From Rhizobium hidalgonense (GTDB taxonomy: Bacteria > Pseudomonadota > Alphaproteobacteria > Rhizobiales > Rhizobiaceae): DNA of 64,000 nt. Positions 35,336 through 45,017 of the stretch are shown here, piece after piece; positions within the stretch are counted from its first letter, which is position 1; each line of letters begins with the position of its first letter. The stretch is from positions 1 to 64,000 of the forward strand of contig NZ_LODW01000048.1 of NCBI RefSeq assembly GCF_002914525.1. The letters run 5' to 3'. The notes beneath the pieces were generated by a model that ran no database searches, had not been told where the DNA came from, and was given only the letters and a program-made list of their open reading frames with translations. The position numbers were made by a program, and so were the translations under genes.

Positions 35336-36450
35336 GGCGTTGCCAACACCCCGCCGGTGACGGGAGCGCCGACGCCCGTCGTGCCGGGAAACGTCAATGG
35401 CAATCCGTCCAGCGAGCGAACGGCGAGATATGCCCAGGCCTCGGCCTCCATCGCATCGCCGTCAAAACCTGCCTCTTCGGCGGTCAACACATTCGATCCC
35501 AGCCCTTCGGCCATGACCGAAAACTCGGCAATGAGAGTGCCGTTCAGCCGTCCGCCGCCGCAGACGATGTAGGTCGACGGGGTCTCGGGCAGAAAACCGG
35601 TGGATTGGATAATCGAGGCGGCAGCGACATGCGCCAGCGTCCGGGCGCCGTCCTCAAGGCTTGCCTCGCCGGCCCGAAGCGGCGCGAAATCGCCGCGGTC
35701 AAGCGAGCGGCGGACGTTGCCGCGGAAGAATGGGCTTGCGAGATATCGATCTGCGAGAGCGGCCACGACCTTGCCGCGTCCGGCGATCTCGCCGCCGGGA
35801 TCATAAGCTTGGCCGGTCTGCATCTCCACCCATTGGTCGATCAGCGTGTTGCCCGGCCCGCTGTCGAAGGCCGATATCCGCCCGTCCGTGCCAATGAAGG
35901 TCAGATTCGAGATGCCGCCGATATTGATGAAGCAGACCGCCTGTCCCGCCTGCTGAAATTTTCCCGCAAGCGCTGCGTGATACACAGGCACCAGCGGCGC
36001 GCCCTGCCCGCCATGCACCATATCGTTGGCGCGCATATCGTAGACCACCGATAGACCGGTGGTCTGGGCAAGTTGCTGCCCGTCGCCGATCTGGATCGTC
36101 AGCCCCTCGTCGGGCCGGTGAAGCACCGTCTGGCCATGGAAGCCGAGAACATCGACGGCATTGGCAGAGATCCCGAAGCGCTCCAGGAATGCCATAACGG
36201 CAATTGCATGCCGTTGGGTTAACTCCAGCTCGATGTCGCGAAGTTCGGCGGGGCGGCCGTTCCTGTCGGTCAGCGGCCGCGCCAGTTCCAACGCCCGTTT
36301 GAGCCGCTGACGGAAATCGGCCTCATAGGGTACGCCCAGGAACGGCCCGCGTTCGATAAAGCCGCGGCCGTCGGTCCTGAGCAACGCGACGTCGATTCCA
36401 TCCATCGACGTGCCGCTCATCAGGCCGATCGCGGTTCTGACGACATCCAT
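35332..36450 (-). CDS. anmK: Anhydro-N-acetylmuramic acid kinase
   Basis: A 372-residue kinase for recycled peptidoglycan sugar. It phosphorylates and opens anhydro-MurNAc to MurNAc-6-phosphate. It has [18 protein letters not shown] at the start, [22 protein letters not shown], and [13 protein letters not shown]. The start at 36450 is chosen as the family N-terminus; an extension upstream passes through the intergenic region. It is divergent from tyrS. Confidence 0.95.
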   Translation of the reverse strand: MDVVRTAIGLMSGTSMDGIDVALLRTDGRGFIERGPFLGVPYEADFRQRLKRALELARPLTDRNGRPAELRDIELELTQRHAIAVMAFLERFGISANAVDVLGFHGQTVLHRPDEGLTIQIGDGQQLAQTTGLSVVYDMRANDMVHGGQGAPLVPVYHAALAGKFQQAGQAVCFINIGGISNLTFIGTDGRISAFDSGPGNTLIDQWVEMQTGQAYDPGGEIAGRGKVVAALADRYLASPFFRGNVRRSLDRGDFAPLRAGEASLEDGARTLAHVAAASIIQSTGFLPETPSTYIVCGGGRLNGTLIAEFSVMAEGLGSNVLTAEEAGFDGDAMEAEAWAYLAVRSLDGLPLTFPGTTGVGAPVTGGVLATP

Positions 36451-36580
36451 GAGGCTTGCCTCCCATGCGATTCCCGGATGCACTTTTATAAAAACAGTGC
36501 TAAACGCGCCGCGACAGATCAACAACAACGAACTTGCGTGAGCCCCGCCGGTCAAGCGCAGACACGAAGAGACGAACGCC

Positions 36581-37837
36581 ATGTCCGAGTTCAAGTCCGA
36601 TTTCCTCCGCACGCTGAAAGAGCGCGGCTTCATTCATCAGGTCTCCGATGAACGTGGCCTCGACGATCTGTTCGCCAAGGAAACCGTGACGGCCTATATC
36701 GGCTATGACCCGACGGCATCCAGCCTGCACGTCGGCCATCTCACGCAGATCATGATGCTGCATTGGCTGCAGGCGACGGGCCATCGCCCGATTTCACTGA
36801 TGGGCGGCGGCACCGGCATGGTCGGTGATCCCTCCTTCAAGGAGGAGGCACGCAAGCTGATGACGATCGAGACGATCGAGCAGAATATTGCCTCGATCAA
36901 GAACTGCTTCTCAAATTATCTCGATTACGACAAGCCCGGCAACGCCGCGCTGATGATCAACAACGCCGAATGGCTGCGCTCCTTGAATTACCTGGAGTTC
37001 CTGCGCGATGTCGGCCGCCATTTCTCGGTCAACCGCATGCTGTCCTTCGACAGCGTGAAGACGCGCCTTGACCGCGAACAGTCGTTGTCGTTCCTGGAAT
37101 TCAACTACATGATCCTCCAGGCCTACGACTTCGTCGAGCTAGCCACGCGTTACGATTGCCGCCTGCAGATGGGCGGTTCGGACCAGTGGGGTAATATCGT
37201 CAACGGCATCGACCTTGGTCATCGCATGGGGACGCCGCAGCTTTACGCCCTGACCTCGCCGCTGCTGACGACGTCATCCGGCGCCAAAATGGGCAAGTCG
37301 GCGTCCGGCGCGGTCTGGCTGAATGCGGACCTGCTCCCGGTCTATGACTTCTGGCAATATTGGCGCAATACCGAGGATGCCGATGTGCCGCGTTTCCTGA
37401 AGCTCTTCACGACGCTGCCGATGGACGAAATCGCCCGACTTTCGGCGCTCGGCGGTTCGGAGATCAACGAGGTCAAGAAGATCCTTGCGACTGAAGTCAC
37501 GGCGATCCTGCACGGCCGCGAGGCTGCCGAGCAGGCCGCCGAAACGGCGCGCAAGACCTTCGAGGAAGGCGGCCTCTCCGACAACCTGCCGTCTGTCGAG
37601 GTTCCCGCATCCGAACTCGACGCCGGCATCGGCCTGCTGTCGCTGATCGTTCGTGCCGGCCTGGCCGGCTCGAATGGCGAAGCTCGCCGGCACGTCCAGG
37701 GCGGCGCGGTGCGCATCAACGATCAGGCGGTCAGCGACGAGCGCATGTTGATCGGCAGCGGCGAGATCACCGCCGATGGCGTCATCAAGCTCTCGCTCGG
37801 CAAAAAGAAGCACATCCTGATCCGCCGCGCGGCGTAA
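36581..37837 (+). CDS. tyrS: Tyrosyl-tRNA synthetase
   Basis: A 418-residue class I synthetase. It has the HIGH-like sequence in [18 protein letters not shown] and the KMSKS-like [13 protein letters not shown]-terminal S4 domain is seen in [19 protein letters not shown]. It charges tRNA-Tyr with tyrosine. It is divergent from anmK and followed by a strong terminator at 37866. Confidence 0.97.
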   Translation: MSEFKSDFLRTLKERGFIHQVSDERGLDDLFAKETVTAYIGYDPTASSLHVGHLTQIMMLHWLQATGHRPISLMGGGTGMVGDPSFKEEARKLMTIETIEQNIASIKNCFSNYLDYDKPGNAALMINNAEWLRSLNYLEFLRDVGRHFSVNRMLSFDSVKTRLDREQSLSFLEFNYMILQAYDFVELATRYDCRLQMGGSDQWGNIVNGIDLGHRMGTPQLYALTSPLLTTSSGAKMGKSASGAVWLNADLLPVYDFWQYWRNTEDADVPRFLKLFTTLPMDEIARLSALGGSEINEVKKILATEVTAILHGREAAEQAAETARKTFEEGGLSDNLPSVEVPASELDAGIGLLSLIVRAGLAGSNGEARRHVQGGAVRINDQAVSDERMLIGSGEITADGVIKLSLGKKKHILIRRAA

Positions 37838-37865
37838 GCGGCTTCAAGTGCGAACGGATATCAAA

Positions 37866-37892
37866 GCCGGCGCCCGCGCCGGCTTTTTCTTT
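37866..37892 (+). terminator. Rho-independent terminator of tyrS
   Basis: Seven-base stem GCCGGCG (37866-37872) / CGCCGGC (37877-37883) with loop CCCG, followed by TTTTTCTTT. Preceding AAA makes it usable in both directions. Confidence 0.85.
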
Positions 37893-37918
37893 GCCCGACT
37901 CCTGAGTTGGCGCAACCC

Positions 37919-38203
37919 TCACTCAACCCCGGGTCGAGATGTCGCGTCCGTTCGTTCGGCCTCGCGGAAGACATAGGGTGGCGGATCGACATCTGGGGCG
38001 CGCGTCACGCGTGACCACCAACTGATGGAGAAGGTCGGCGGTGTCACCGTCGCATCGAGAGGAACCGTCAGCACGTGGGCGGAACGGATGAGCTCCGGCG
38101 GCCTCAACCGCCCGCTCTTTTCTGCGGAATATGAAGCAGCGCCGCCAGCGGCAACGGCAATCATTGCGACCGGTATGAAAGAGACTGTCCAAGCACAGTG
38201 CAT
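37919..38203 (-). CDS. Small exported hypothetical protein
   Basis: A 94-residue protein with an N-terminal hydrophobic segment, MHCAWTVSFIPVAMIAVAAGGAAS, so probably secreted or membrane-anchored. The remainder (PPELIRSAHVLTVPLDATVTPPTFSISWW) matches no family I know. The start at 38203 is chosen because GGAGG lies five bases upstream; longer in-frame starts exist. It converges on tyrS and is divergent from the trehalose-synthase-like gene. Confidence 0.55.
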   Translation of the reverse strand: MHCAWTVSFIPVAMIAVAAGGAASYSAEKSGRLRPPELIRSAHVLTVPLDATVTPPTFSISWWSRVTRAPDVDPPPYVFREAERTDATSRPGVE

Positions 38204-38402
38204 GGCATCCTCCGACATTGCCCCGGCGGCTATTCGCGGGCCGGGACCCACATTACATCAGAGTTCCCTAAAATAAGCAAAGCATGAATGTCCGCCTTTG
38301 TGAGGACAGGTCGGCACCAGCCAGCAGGGCGCTCAACAATCGCCACCTGTCGGAACCTTTTCCGCCCGCCGGGATTTGCGACCAGATTGGATTGGAGCGC
38401 CT

Positions 38403-40064
38403 ATGATCAACGACCTCTGGTATAAGAACGCCGTCATCTACTGCCTGTCCGTCGAAACCTTCATGGATGCGAACGGTGACGGCGTCGGTGATTTTCAGGG
38501 GCTGATGCGGCGTCTCGATTATCTCTCCGGCCTTGGCGTGACGGCGATCTGGCTGATGCCGTTCCAGGCGTCGCCCGGCCGCGACGATGGTTATGACGTT
38601 TCCGATTATTACAATGTCGACCCGCGTTACGGCTCGCTTGGCGATTTCGTCGAATTCACTCACGGCGCCAAGCAGCGCGGGATCCGCGTGCTGATCGATC
38701 TGGTGATCAATCATACCTCCAAGGACCATCCCTGGTTTCAGGACGCCAGGCGCGATCCGCAGTCACGCTACCGCGACTGGTACGTCTGGTCAGATAAAAA
38801 ACCTGCGAATGCCGATCAGGGAATGGTCTTCCCCGGCGTCCAGAAGAGCACCTGGACCCATGACGACGCGGCCAAGGCCTATTATTTCCACCGCTTCTAC
38901 GATCACCAGCCCGATCTCAACACCTCCAACCCGGAAGTGCAGGCGGAGATCCTCAAGATCATGGGTTTCTGGATCCAGCTCGGCGTGTCCGGCTTCCGGA
39001 TGGATGCGGCCCCCTTCATCATCGCGACGAAAGGTGCCGATGTCACCAAGCCTGTCGAGCAGTTCGACATGTTGAGAAAGTTTCGCGAATTTCTGCAGTG
39101 GCGCCTCGGCGATTCTATAATCCTCGCGGAGGCCAACATCCTGCCGAAGGATAATTTCGAATATTTCGGCGACGATGGCGACCGCATGCAGATGATGTTC
39201 AACTTCCAGGTCAATCAGGCATTGTTTTATGCTTTCGCCAATGCCGATACGCGGCCGCTCAAAAAGGCGATGGAGGCGACGAAACCGCGACCGGCAACCG
39301 CGCAGTGGGGCCTGTTTCTCCGCAACCATGATGAACTTGACCTCGGCCGGCTGTCGGAAAAGCAGCGCGACGCGGTCTTCGCTGCTTTTGGCCCCGAAAA
39401 GGATATGCAGCTTTACAACAGGGGCATCCGCCGGCGCCTGGCGCCGATGCTCGGCGGCGACCGCCGCAAGATCGAGATGGCCTATAGCCTGCTGTTCTCG
39501 CTGCCCGGAACCCCCGTCATCCGCTACGGCGACGAGATCGGCATGGGCGACGATCTAGACCTGCCGGAACGTGACTGCGCCCGCACGCCGATGCAGTGGT
39601 CGACGGAACCGGAAGGCGGTTTCACCAAAAGCAGAAAGCCCGTCTCGCCCGTCATCAAGGATGGACCCTACGGCTTCCAGCACGTCAATGTCGCCGAACA
39701 GCGGCGCGACCCGAACTCCTTGCTGAACTGGACCGAGCGGATGATCCGGATGCGCAAGGAAGCACCGGAGATCGGCTGGGGCGATTTTTCCGTGGTCGAC
39801 ACCGGCGACGACGGCGTGCTGGCGCTTCGTTACGACTGGCGAGGCAACTCCGTGTTGATCCTGCACAATCTGCATGCGCAGCCGGCAGAGGTGACCTTCG
39901 ATCCGGATATAGGTGAAGACGGCCGACAGCTGATCGATATTGCCGACGGCGCGAGCAGCGAGGCGGACGAGAAAGGCTTACATTCCGTGGTGCTCGATGC
40001 CTATGGCTATCGCTGGTATCGCGTCGGCGGCCTCGACTACCTCCTCAGGCGTAAGGAAATTTAG
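38403..40064 (+). CDS. Trehalose synthase-like alpha-amylase family protein
   Basis: A 553-residue GH13 enzyme. It starts with LWYKNAVIYCLSVETFMDANGDGVGDFQGL, as in TreS. The catalytic residues lie in GFRMDAAPF (nucleophile Asp), ILAEANILP (acid Glu) and LRNHDELDLGRLS (Asp). The segment YYFHRFYDHQPDLNTSNPEVQ is also TreS-like. TreS isomerises maltose and trehalose. The C-terminal beta domain is present, but no fused maltokinase. GlgE or another GH13 activity is an alternative. It stands alone on the plus strand. Confidence 0.85.
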   Translation: MINDLWYKNAVIYCLSVETFMDANGDGVGDFQGLMRRLDYLSGLGVTAIWLMPFQASPGRDDGYDVSDYYNVDPRYGSLGDFVEFTHGAKQRGIRVLIDLVINHTSKDHPWFQDARRDPQSRYRDWYVWSDKKPANADQGMVFPGVQKSTWTHDDAAKAYYFHRFYDHQPDLNTSNPEVQAEILKIMGFWIQLGVSGFRMDAAPFIIATKGADVTKPVEQFDMLRKFREFLQWRLGDSIILAEANILPKDNFEYFGDDGDRMQMMFNFQVNQALFYAFANADTRPLKKAMEATKPRPATAQWGLFLRNHDELDLGRLSEKQRDAVFAAFGPEKDMQLYNRGIRRRLAPMLGGDRRKIEMAYSLLFSLPGTPVIRYGDEIGMGDDLDLPERDCARTPMQWSTEPEGGFTKSRKPVSPVIKDGPYGFQHVNVAEQRRDPNSLLNWTERMIRMRKEAPEIGWGDFSVVDTGDDGVLALRYDWRGNSVLILHNLHAQPAEVTFDPDIGEDGRQLIDIADGASSEADEKGLHSVVLDAYGYRWYRVGGLDYLLRRKEI

Positions 40065-40087
40065 TCCCGGGTGCCGCCTCGCCAACC

Positions 40088-43000
40088 TTACTGGAATTCG
40101 AAGATCTGCCGGAAAACACCCGGCGCGATGATTGACAGCGGATTGATCTGCAGGTTCGGCTTGTCGAAATTGCCCGTGAGTTTGAAGGTAATGCCGATCA
40201 GGCCGCGGTCACTGCCGTTTCCGAGGATGACGCCGATCAGCGGTAGCTCGGCAAAGAGCCGATTGAGGCCATAGGCTGGCATGAAGGTGCCGGTCATGTC
40301 CATATTGCCCTTGCGGTCGCGCACGACGCCCTGGAATGTCGCGCCGATCTGGTCGCCGCGTAGCACGCCGTTCTCGATGCCGACCATGCCACCCCGCGAG
40401 ACAACGCGGGCAAAGCCCCGCTGAAAACGCTGCGACGAGGTATCGATGTCGCGCTTGACCGCTTCGTTCAGGCTGCGCTGCTCGTTTCCGACGGGCGTCG
40501 AGACGATCGAGCGCAGCCGTTGTTCGTTGACGATCGAAAAACGGCGCACGTCGAGCGAGCCGTCCCAGCCGCCCTGTGGCGAAAGTCGGATTGCCAGATT
40601 GAGCAGCCCGCCCTGCATATGCTGGTAGAGATCGGCGAAACGCGATACCGCACCGGCATCGCCACTGGTGACGTTGATGACGCCGCCGTCCTTCATTTGG
40701 CTGACCACGGCCTCGCCACTGTCGGTCACGGCGGAAAAGTTCAGCGTCTGCAGCTTGTCGCCGCGCAGTGACACCTGCGCCTGGAAATTGCCGATCTTCT
40801 CGTCGTTGAAGCCGATGACGTTTTTCAGCCTGGCGCGCACCGATACGCCGGTGTCGCCGGCATCCCCGTCATCATCGTCACCGCCCGAGCCCGATTTCAA
40901 CCGCGCGATAACTGGCCGCGCATCGGCGCTGTCGCCGGAGACCGAAACGTCGAAATTGCCCTTGCTGCGCTTCACCGACAGGGCGAAATCGTCGAGCGAG
41001 GAGAGCTTGACGCTGTCGAAATCGGCCGAGATCAACCCGCCTTTCCCGATGTTCATCGATCCGATGGCGCCGAAACCGTCGCCCTTCAGCCGGAAATTCT
41101 TGATCTCGGTATTGTCGGCTGGACCGGATGTTTCGAATTCGGCCGTCGCGGCAATGCCGCTGCCCTTTGACCAGCCGATCCATGGCAGGTCGAGTTGCGA
41201 CCTGGTGAGGTCGAGCTGGACGTCCTGCCGGTCGTCGTCGATGCGCGTCAGCACCATCTTGACGCTGCCGCCGACGATGCCGGAAAGGCCGGGGATCAGT
41301 TTGTTGCGCTGGTCTTCCGAAAGCGTCGCGGTGATTACCCGCTGCCGTTTGGCGCTGTCGGATGCCTCGACCGGTTCGGCAAGATCGATATCGGCCGGGA
41401 CGCCGTCGATCTGGGCCTTGGCGTCGAGGGTGATCTGTTTCGGATTGCCGTTCAGCGTCCCATCGAGATTGCTGATCGTCCGACCGGAAAACGGCTTGGC
41501 AAGATCGATATCGGTCAGCTTCATTTCCGCCGTCCATTCGGCCGGCGGCGGGTTCTGCGAGGAGAGCAGGCCGAAATGCGCCTTCACATGCGCGTCGATC
41601 CGCCCCTTGAGATCGTCGGGCGTAAAACCGGCGCGCTGCAGCACCCGGATCGGCCGGTAGGTCAGAAGCTCGCCGACCGCGTCCGCTGAACCCGAGATCG
41701 CTAGATCGATATCGGCCATCAGCGGCTTGTCGTAGGTGGCGGGTAAGATGAATGTACCTTGCCCGAGACCGACAGACCGGCCGGAGGGGAAAAACGACGT
41801 GCCGCTCTTGATCGCGATCGTCGCAGCCGGGCCGATAAGGTCGAAATGGGCCGCCATGTCGCGAACTGGCGGAATGTCGCCGGCGATGTTCATCCGCGCA
41901 TCCGCGACGTCGAAGCCGATGCGGATCTGGTTGGCGTCGAGTTTCAGGCCCTTGCCGCCGGCGGCCTCGTCGAGCCTGCCGAAGGGAATGAAGACGGAGA
42001 TCGAGGCGTTGGTGACGGTGCCACCGAAGAGGTTGCCATGTACCCAGGTGCGCACCTTGGGCGCCATCCAGAACGGCCAGAGCTGCTTGATCGCCGTCGT
42101 CTGCAGTTGTGCCGACTGGCCGGCAAAACTGATCTCCGGCGATTTGCCCCCAAGCTTGACGTGCAGTGCCCCGTATAGCGCGCCGAGCGGGCTGGAGACG
42201 GTCATGTTGGGAAAGAGGAATTCCCGCCCGGCCACCAAGTAACGCCCGGTCGCCTGGATATCGAAGGAGAGCGGCTGCTCGCCGGAGCCGCCGGGAGCTG
42301 CCGTGCCGCCGCTGACCAGCAGGTCGATGCCGAAGCCCTTGCCGGCCTGCGGATCGAGCTTGTCGAGATCGATCAGCGCGCCGTTGATCGGAACCGTGGT
42401 CGCGCCGAACCGGGCGTTCGACCGGGCGATTTCGAGGGTCTGCTTGGTGAAATCATAAACGAGGTTGATCTGGCCGCCCGACAGTTCCTGCGGATCGCCG
42501 TCCGCATAAATCAGGCCAGGATCGATGTCGACGGTTGCCGCCAGCGCCGGCTGCTCGCCATCACGCCCCCTGGTGGCCGATACCGTCAGGTCGGCAAAGG
42601 CGTTGAGCCCCTGCCGGATCACGCCCTGATCGTTGCGTTTTAGAGCAAAGGGCGTGAGGTCGGCATGTTTGAGCGTCGCCACCACCTTAGACACATGGCC
42701 GGCTTCCTTCTCGGCCAGCACGTCGAGCTCGGCCACCTCGCCGTTGAGCGCCACCTCGCCGGTCAACTGCAGCGAGGATGGGCCGGCATGAGCAAAGACG
42801 AGATTGTCGACGACCAGCGACAGCGGGCCGTTGGCGGTGTCGGCAAGCTTGATGTCGATGCCGGAGATGCGCACGGAATTCGTCGAGCCGCGCGTGACGA
42901 TGCTGTCGAACATGTCGAACTGCGAGAAGATCTTCTCCATCGCCGCCGGCATGGCGTCGATGCGCAGATCGTCGAGCAGAACCGGATTGCCGGCGGGCAG

Positions 43001-43489
43001 CAGCGCGGTATCGAGCGCGATATCCTCGGCTTCGATATCGGTGACGGCGATGCGGCCGCGGAAAAGCTGCAGCGGATCGAGCCCGAGGCGCACCGAGCCC
43101 GTCGTCGACAGGTGCTGGCCGCTCTGCTCATCGATCATGTTGACGTCGCGCGCTTCCAGCGCCAGCCGGAAATCAGAGGTGAAGCGAATGACGGTGGAGC
43201 CCACTTCGGCGCGATAGCGAGGTCCGGCCACGCTGTTCAACGCTGCCTGCGCCTGCTGCGACAGTGGCCTGTCGAACATTCCGCTCTCGACGGTGAAGAC
43301 GAGCGCGGCGAGAACAAGCAGAATCACGCCCAGAAAACCTGCGGTCAGCTTTGCCGTACGCCGCGCCGGCGAGCGCGGCGGCGGGCAATGGACGATGATC
43401 GGATCCTCGGCCTGGGCGGACGGCAAGCGGTCCAGCGCAACGATATCCTTCTTGCGAAACGTGACCTTTTCGCCGCGGATGGCTGACAT
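40088..43489 (-). CDS. AsmA-like / YhdP-type envelope protein (DUF3971)
   Basis: A 1133-residue protein anchored by one N-terminal helix (KLTAGFLGVILLVLAALVFTVESGMF, about 50-75). The long periplasmic region is of repeating beta structure, with the DUF3971 and AsmA C-terminal signatures. It ends with GIENGVLRGDQIGATFQGVVRDRKGNMDMTGTFMPAYGLNRLFAELPLIGVILG. YhdP-type proteins are thought to carry phospholipids between membranes. The cytoplasmic N-terminus (about 45 residues) is Pro/Arg-rich. It converges on the trehalose-synthase-like gene with a 23-base gap. Confidence 0.87.
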   Translation of the reverse strand: MSAIRGEKVTFRKKDIVALDRLPSAQAEDPIIVHCPPPRSPARRTAKLTAGFLGVILLVLAALVFTVESGMFDRPLSQQAQAALNSVAGPRYRAEVGSTVIRFTSDFRLALEARDVNMIDEQSGQHLSTTGSVRLGLDPLQLFRGRIAVTDIEAEDIALDTALLPAGNPVLLDDLRIDAMPAAMEKIFSQFDMFDSIVTRGSTNSVRISGIDIKLADTANGPLSLVVDNLVFAHAGPSSLQLTGEVALNGEVAELDVLAEKEAGHVSKVVATLKHADLTPFALKRNDQGVIRQGLNAFADLTVSATRGRDGEQPALAATVDIDPGLIYADGDPQELSGGQINLVYDFTKQTLEIARSNARFGATTVPINGALIDLDKLDPQAGKGFGIDLLVSGGTAAPGGSGEQPLSFDIQATGRYLVAGREFLFPNMTVSSPLGALYGALHVKLGGKSPEISFAGQSAQLQTTAIKQLWPFWMAPKVRTWVHGNLFGGTVTNASISVFIPFGRLDEAAGGKGLKLDANQIRIGFDVADARMNIAGDIPPVRDMAAHFDLIGPAATIAIKSGTSFFPSGRSVGLGQGTFILPATYDKPLMADIDLAISGSADAVGELLTYRPIRVLQRAGFTPDDLKGRIDAHVKAHFGLLSSQNPPPAEWTAEMKLTDIDLAKPFSGRTISNLDGTLNGNPKQITLDAKAQIDGVPADIDLAEPVEASDSAKRQRVITATLSEDQRNKLIPGLSGIVGGSVKMVLTRIDDDRQDVQLDLTRSQLDLPWIGWSKGSGIAATAEFETSGPADNTEIKNFRLKGDGFGAIGSMNIGKGGLISADFDSVKLSSLDDFALSVKRSKGNFDVSVSGDSADARPVIARLKSGSGGDDDDGDAGDTGVSVRARLKNVIGFNDEKIGNFQAQVSLRGDKLQTLNFSAVTDSGEAVVSQMKDGGVINVTSGDAGAVSRFADLYQHMQGGLLNLAIRLSPQGGWDGSLDVRRFSIVNEQRLRSIVSTPVGNEQRSLNEAVKRDIDTSSQRFQRGFARVVSRGGMVGIENGVLRGDQIGATFQGVVRDRKGNMDMTGTFMPAYGLNRLFAELPLIGVILGNGSDRGLIGITFKLTGNFDKPNLQINPLSIIAPGVFRQIFEFQ

Positions 43490-43613
43490 GCGCCTTCGGG
43501 CTCTCCCTTAAATGAAGAAATGAACCCGGCAATGCTGGACGGGTTTCCATCCACTATATAATTCGGGGAGAGAAAGTGTCATCCACAAACCCGGCAAAAG
43601 AAAGGTTTTCCCA

Positions 43614-44087
43614 ATGGCGGTTCCCGGCATCGGCGCCACGGCTCCTGATTTCAACCTCCCCCGCGACGGCGGCGGCCGCGTTTCGCTCGCCGAATTCCAC
43701 GGCCGGGCGCTCGTGCTGTTCTTTTATCCCAAGGACGACACGACAGGCTGCACCGCCGAATCCTTGGCTTTCACAGCGCTCGCAAGCGAGTTTGAAGCGG
43801 CGGGTGCGGTCGTCATCGGCATGTCGCCCGATTCGGCTGCCTGCCATGACAAGTTCATCAGGAAGCACCGTCTTTCGGTGGCGCTCGCCTCGGACGAGGA
43901 AAAGACGACGCTGCAGGCTTACGGCGTCTGGAAGGAAAAGAGCATGTACGGCCGCAACTTCATGGGCGTCGAGCGCACCACTTTCCTGATCCGCCAGGAC
44001 GGCACGATCGCCACCATCTGGCAGAAGGTGAAGGTGCAGGGCCATGCCGAAACCGTGCTCGAGGCCGTGCGGAATCTGGCAGCGTGA
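43614..44087 (+). CDS. bcp: Peroxiredoxin, Bcp/PrxQ type
   Basis: A 157-residue thiol peroxidase. The peroxidatic cysteine is C46 in FYPKDDTTGCTAESLAF. The resolving cysteine that usually follows five residues later is absent. C77 (SPDSAACHDKF) is placed like the alternative resolving cysteine of some PrxQ enzymes. It reduces hydroperoxides using thioredoxin. It is divergent from the AsmA-like gene and overlaps the next gene by four bases (GTGA). Confidence 0.92.
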   Translation: MAVPGIGATAPDFNLPRDGGGRVSLAEFHGRALVLFFYPKDDTTGCTAESLAFTALASEFEAAGAVVIGMSPDSAACHDKFIRKHRLSVALASDEEKTTLQAYGVWKEKSMYGRNFMGVERTTFLIRQDGTIATIWQKVKVQGHAETVLEAVRNLAA

Positions 44088-44911
44088 GCGGGGACCTGGC
44101 GATAACCTCGCTGCGCGGCGGCGCCATCGATGCGATCTGCTCCGCCGATCTCGACCGCAAGACGGCGCTTGCGCAGGAAAGCGCTACCCGCTGGTTTGAA
44201 CGCCGGGTGTCCTTGCGCTCGCCGCTCGATGCCGCGCTGCCGGAGCGGCCCGGCCGTCCCGACAGCCCGGTGCTGACGCCACCGACACAGGTGGAAAAAC
44301 GATCGCTGCATACGCTGAAAGGCCGGATCGCCCTGCTCCACGCCATCGCCCATATCGAGCTCAATGCCGTCGATCTGGCGCTGGATATCGTCGCGCGATT
44401 CGCCACCGAACAGGTGCCGAATTCGTTTTTCGACGGCTGGATGCAGGTTGCTTTCGAGGAGGCCAAGCATTTCCGCATGGTGCGCGCCCGCCTTAACGAT
44501 CTCGGCGCCGATTACGGCGATCTTCCTGCCCATGACGGGCTGTGGCAGGCGGCCCATTCGACGCGCAACGACCTGACGGCAAGGCTCGCCGTCGTGCCGC
44601 TGATTCTCGAAGCCCGCGGCCTCGACGTCACGCCGTCGCTGCAAGCCAAGATGCGCCAGACCGGCGATCTCGAAAGTGCCGCCGTCCTCGACGTCATCTA
44701 CAACGACGAGAAAGGCCATGTCGCCGTCGGCGCCAAATGGTTCCGCTTCCTCTGCGCCCGGGAGAAGCGCGACCCGGCAAAAGCCTTTCAGGAGCTGGTG
44801 CGCGCCAATTTCCGCGGGCCGCTGAAGCCGCCCTTCAATGATCTCGCCCGCGCCGAGGCCGGGTTGACGCCATCTTTCTACCGCTCGCTCGCATCGATCA
44901 GTCACGCTTGA
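44084..44911 (+). CDS. DUF455 family ferritin-like protein
   Basis: A 275-residue, mostly helical protein of the DUF455 family, distantly ferritin-like. Metal-ligand candidates occur as HAIAHIELNAVDLALD, FEEAKHF and YNDEKGHVAVGAKWF, giving Glu/ExxH patterns. It may be a di-iron oxygenase or oxidase; no activity is established to my knowledge. It starts with GTG at 44084 and overlaps the peroxiredoxin stop, suggesting coupled expression and a link to oxidative stress. Confidence 0.83.
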   Translation: MSGDLAITSLRGGAIDAICSADLDRKTALAQESATRWFERRVSLRSPLDAALPERPGRPDSPVLTPPTQVEKRSLHTLKGRIALLHAIAHIELNAVDLALDIVARFATEQVPNSFFDGWMQVAFEEAKHFRMVRARLNDLGADYGDLPAHDGLWQAAHSTRNDLTARLAVVPLILEARGLDVTPSLQAKMRQTGDLESAAVLDVIYNDEKGHVAVGAKWFRFLCAREKRDPAKAFQELVRANFRGPLKPPFNDLARAEAGLTPSFYRSLASISHA

Positions 44912-44956
44912 AATAGCTGGTATTTCTGACGCGCATAGCGATAAGGAAAGCATTCG

Positions 44957-44964
44957 TTAACCAT
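44957..44964. promoter_or_regulatory. Candidate CtrA half-site
   Basis: TTAACCAT, the preferred CtrA octamer in Rhizobiales, 54 bases before the M23 endopeptidase gene. Cell-cycle control of an envelope hydrolase would make sense, but a single octamer can occur by chance. Confidence 0.35.
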
Positions 44965-45017
44965 AAACGTGTCTAATTTTCCGAAAGAGGCGTAGCGCAT
45001 CAATCGGGAGAGCCTGC

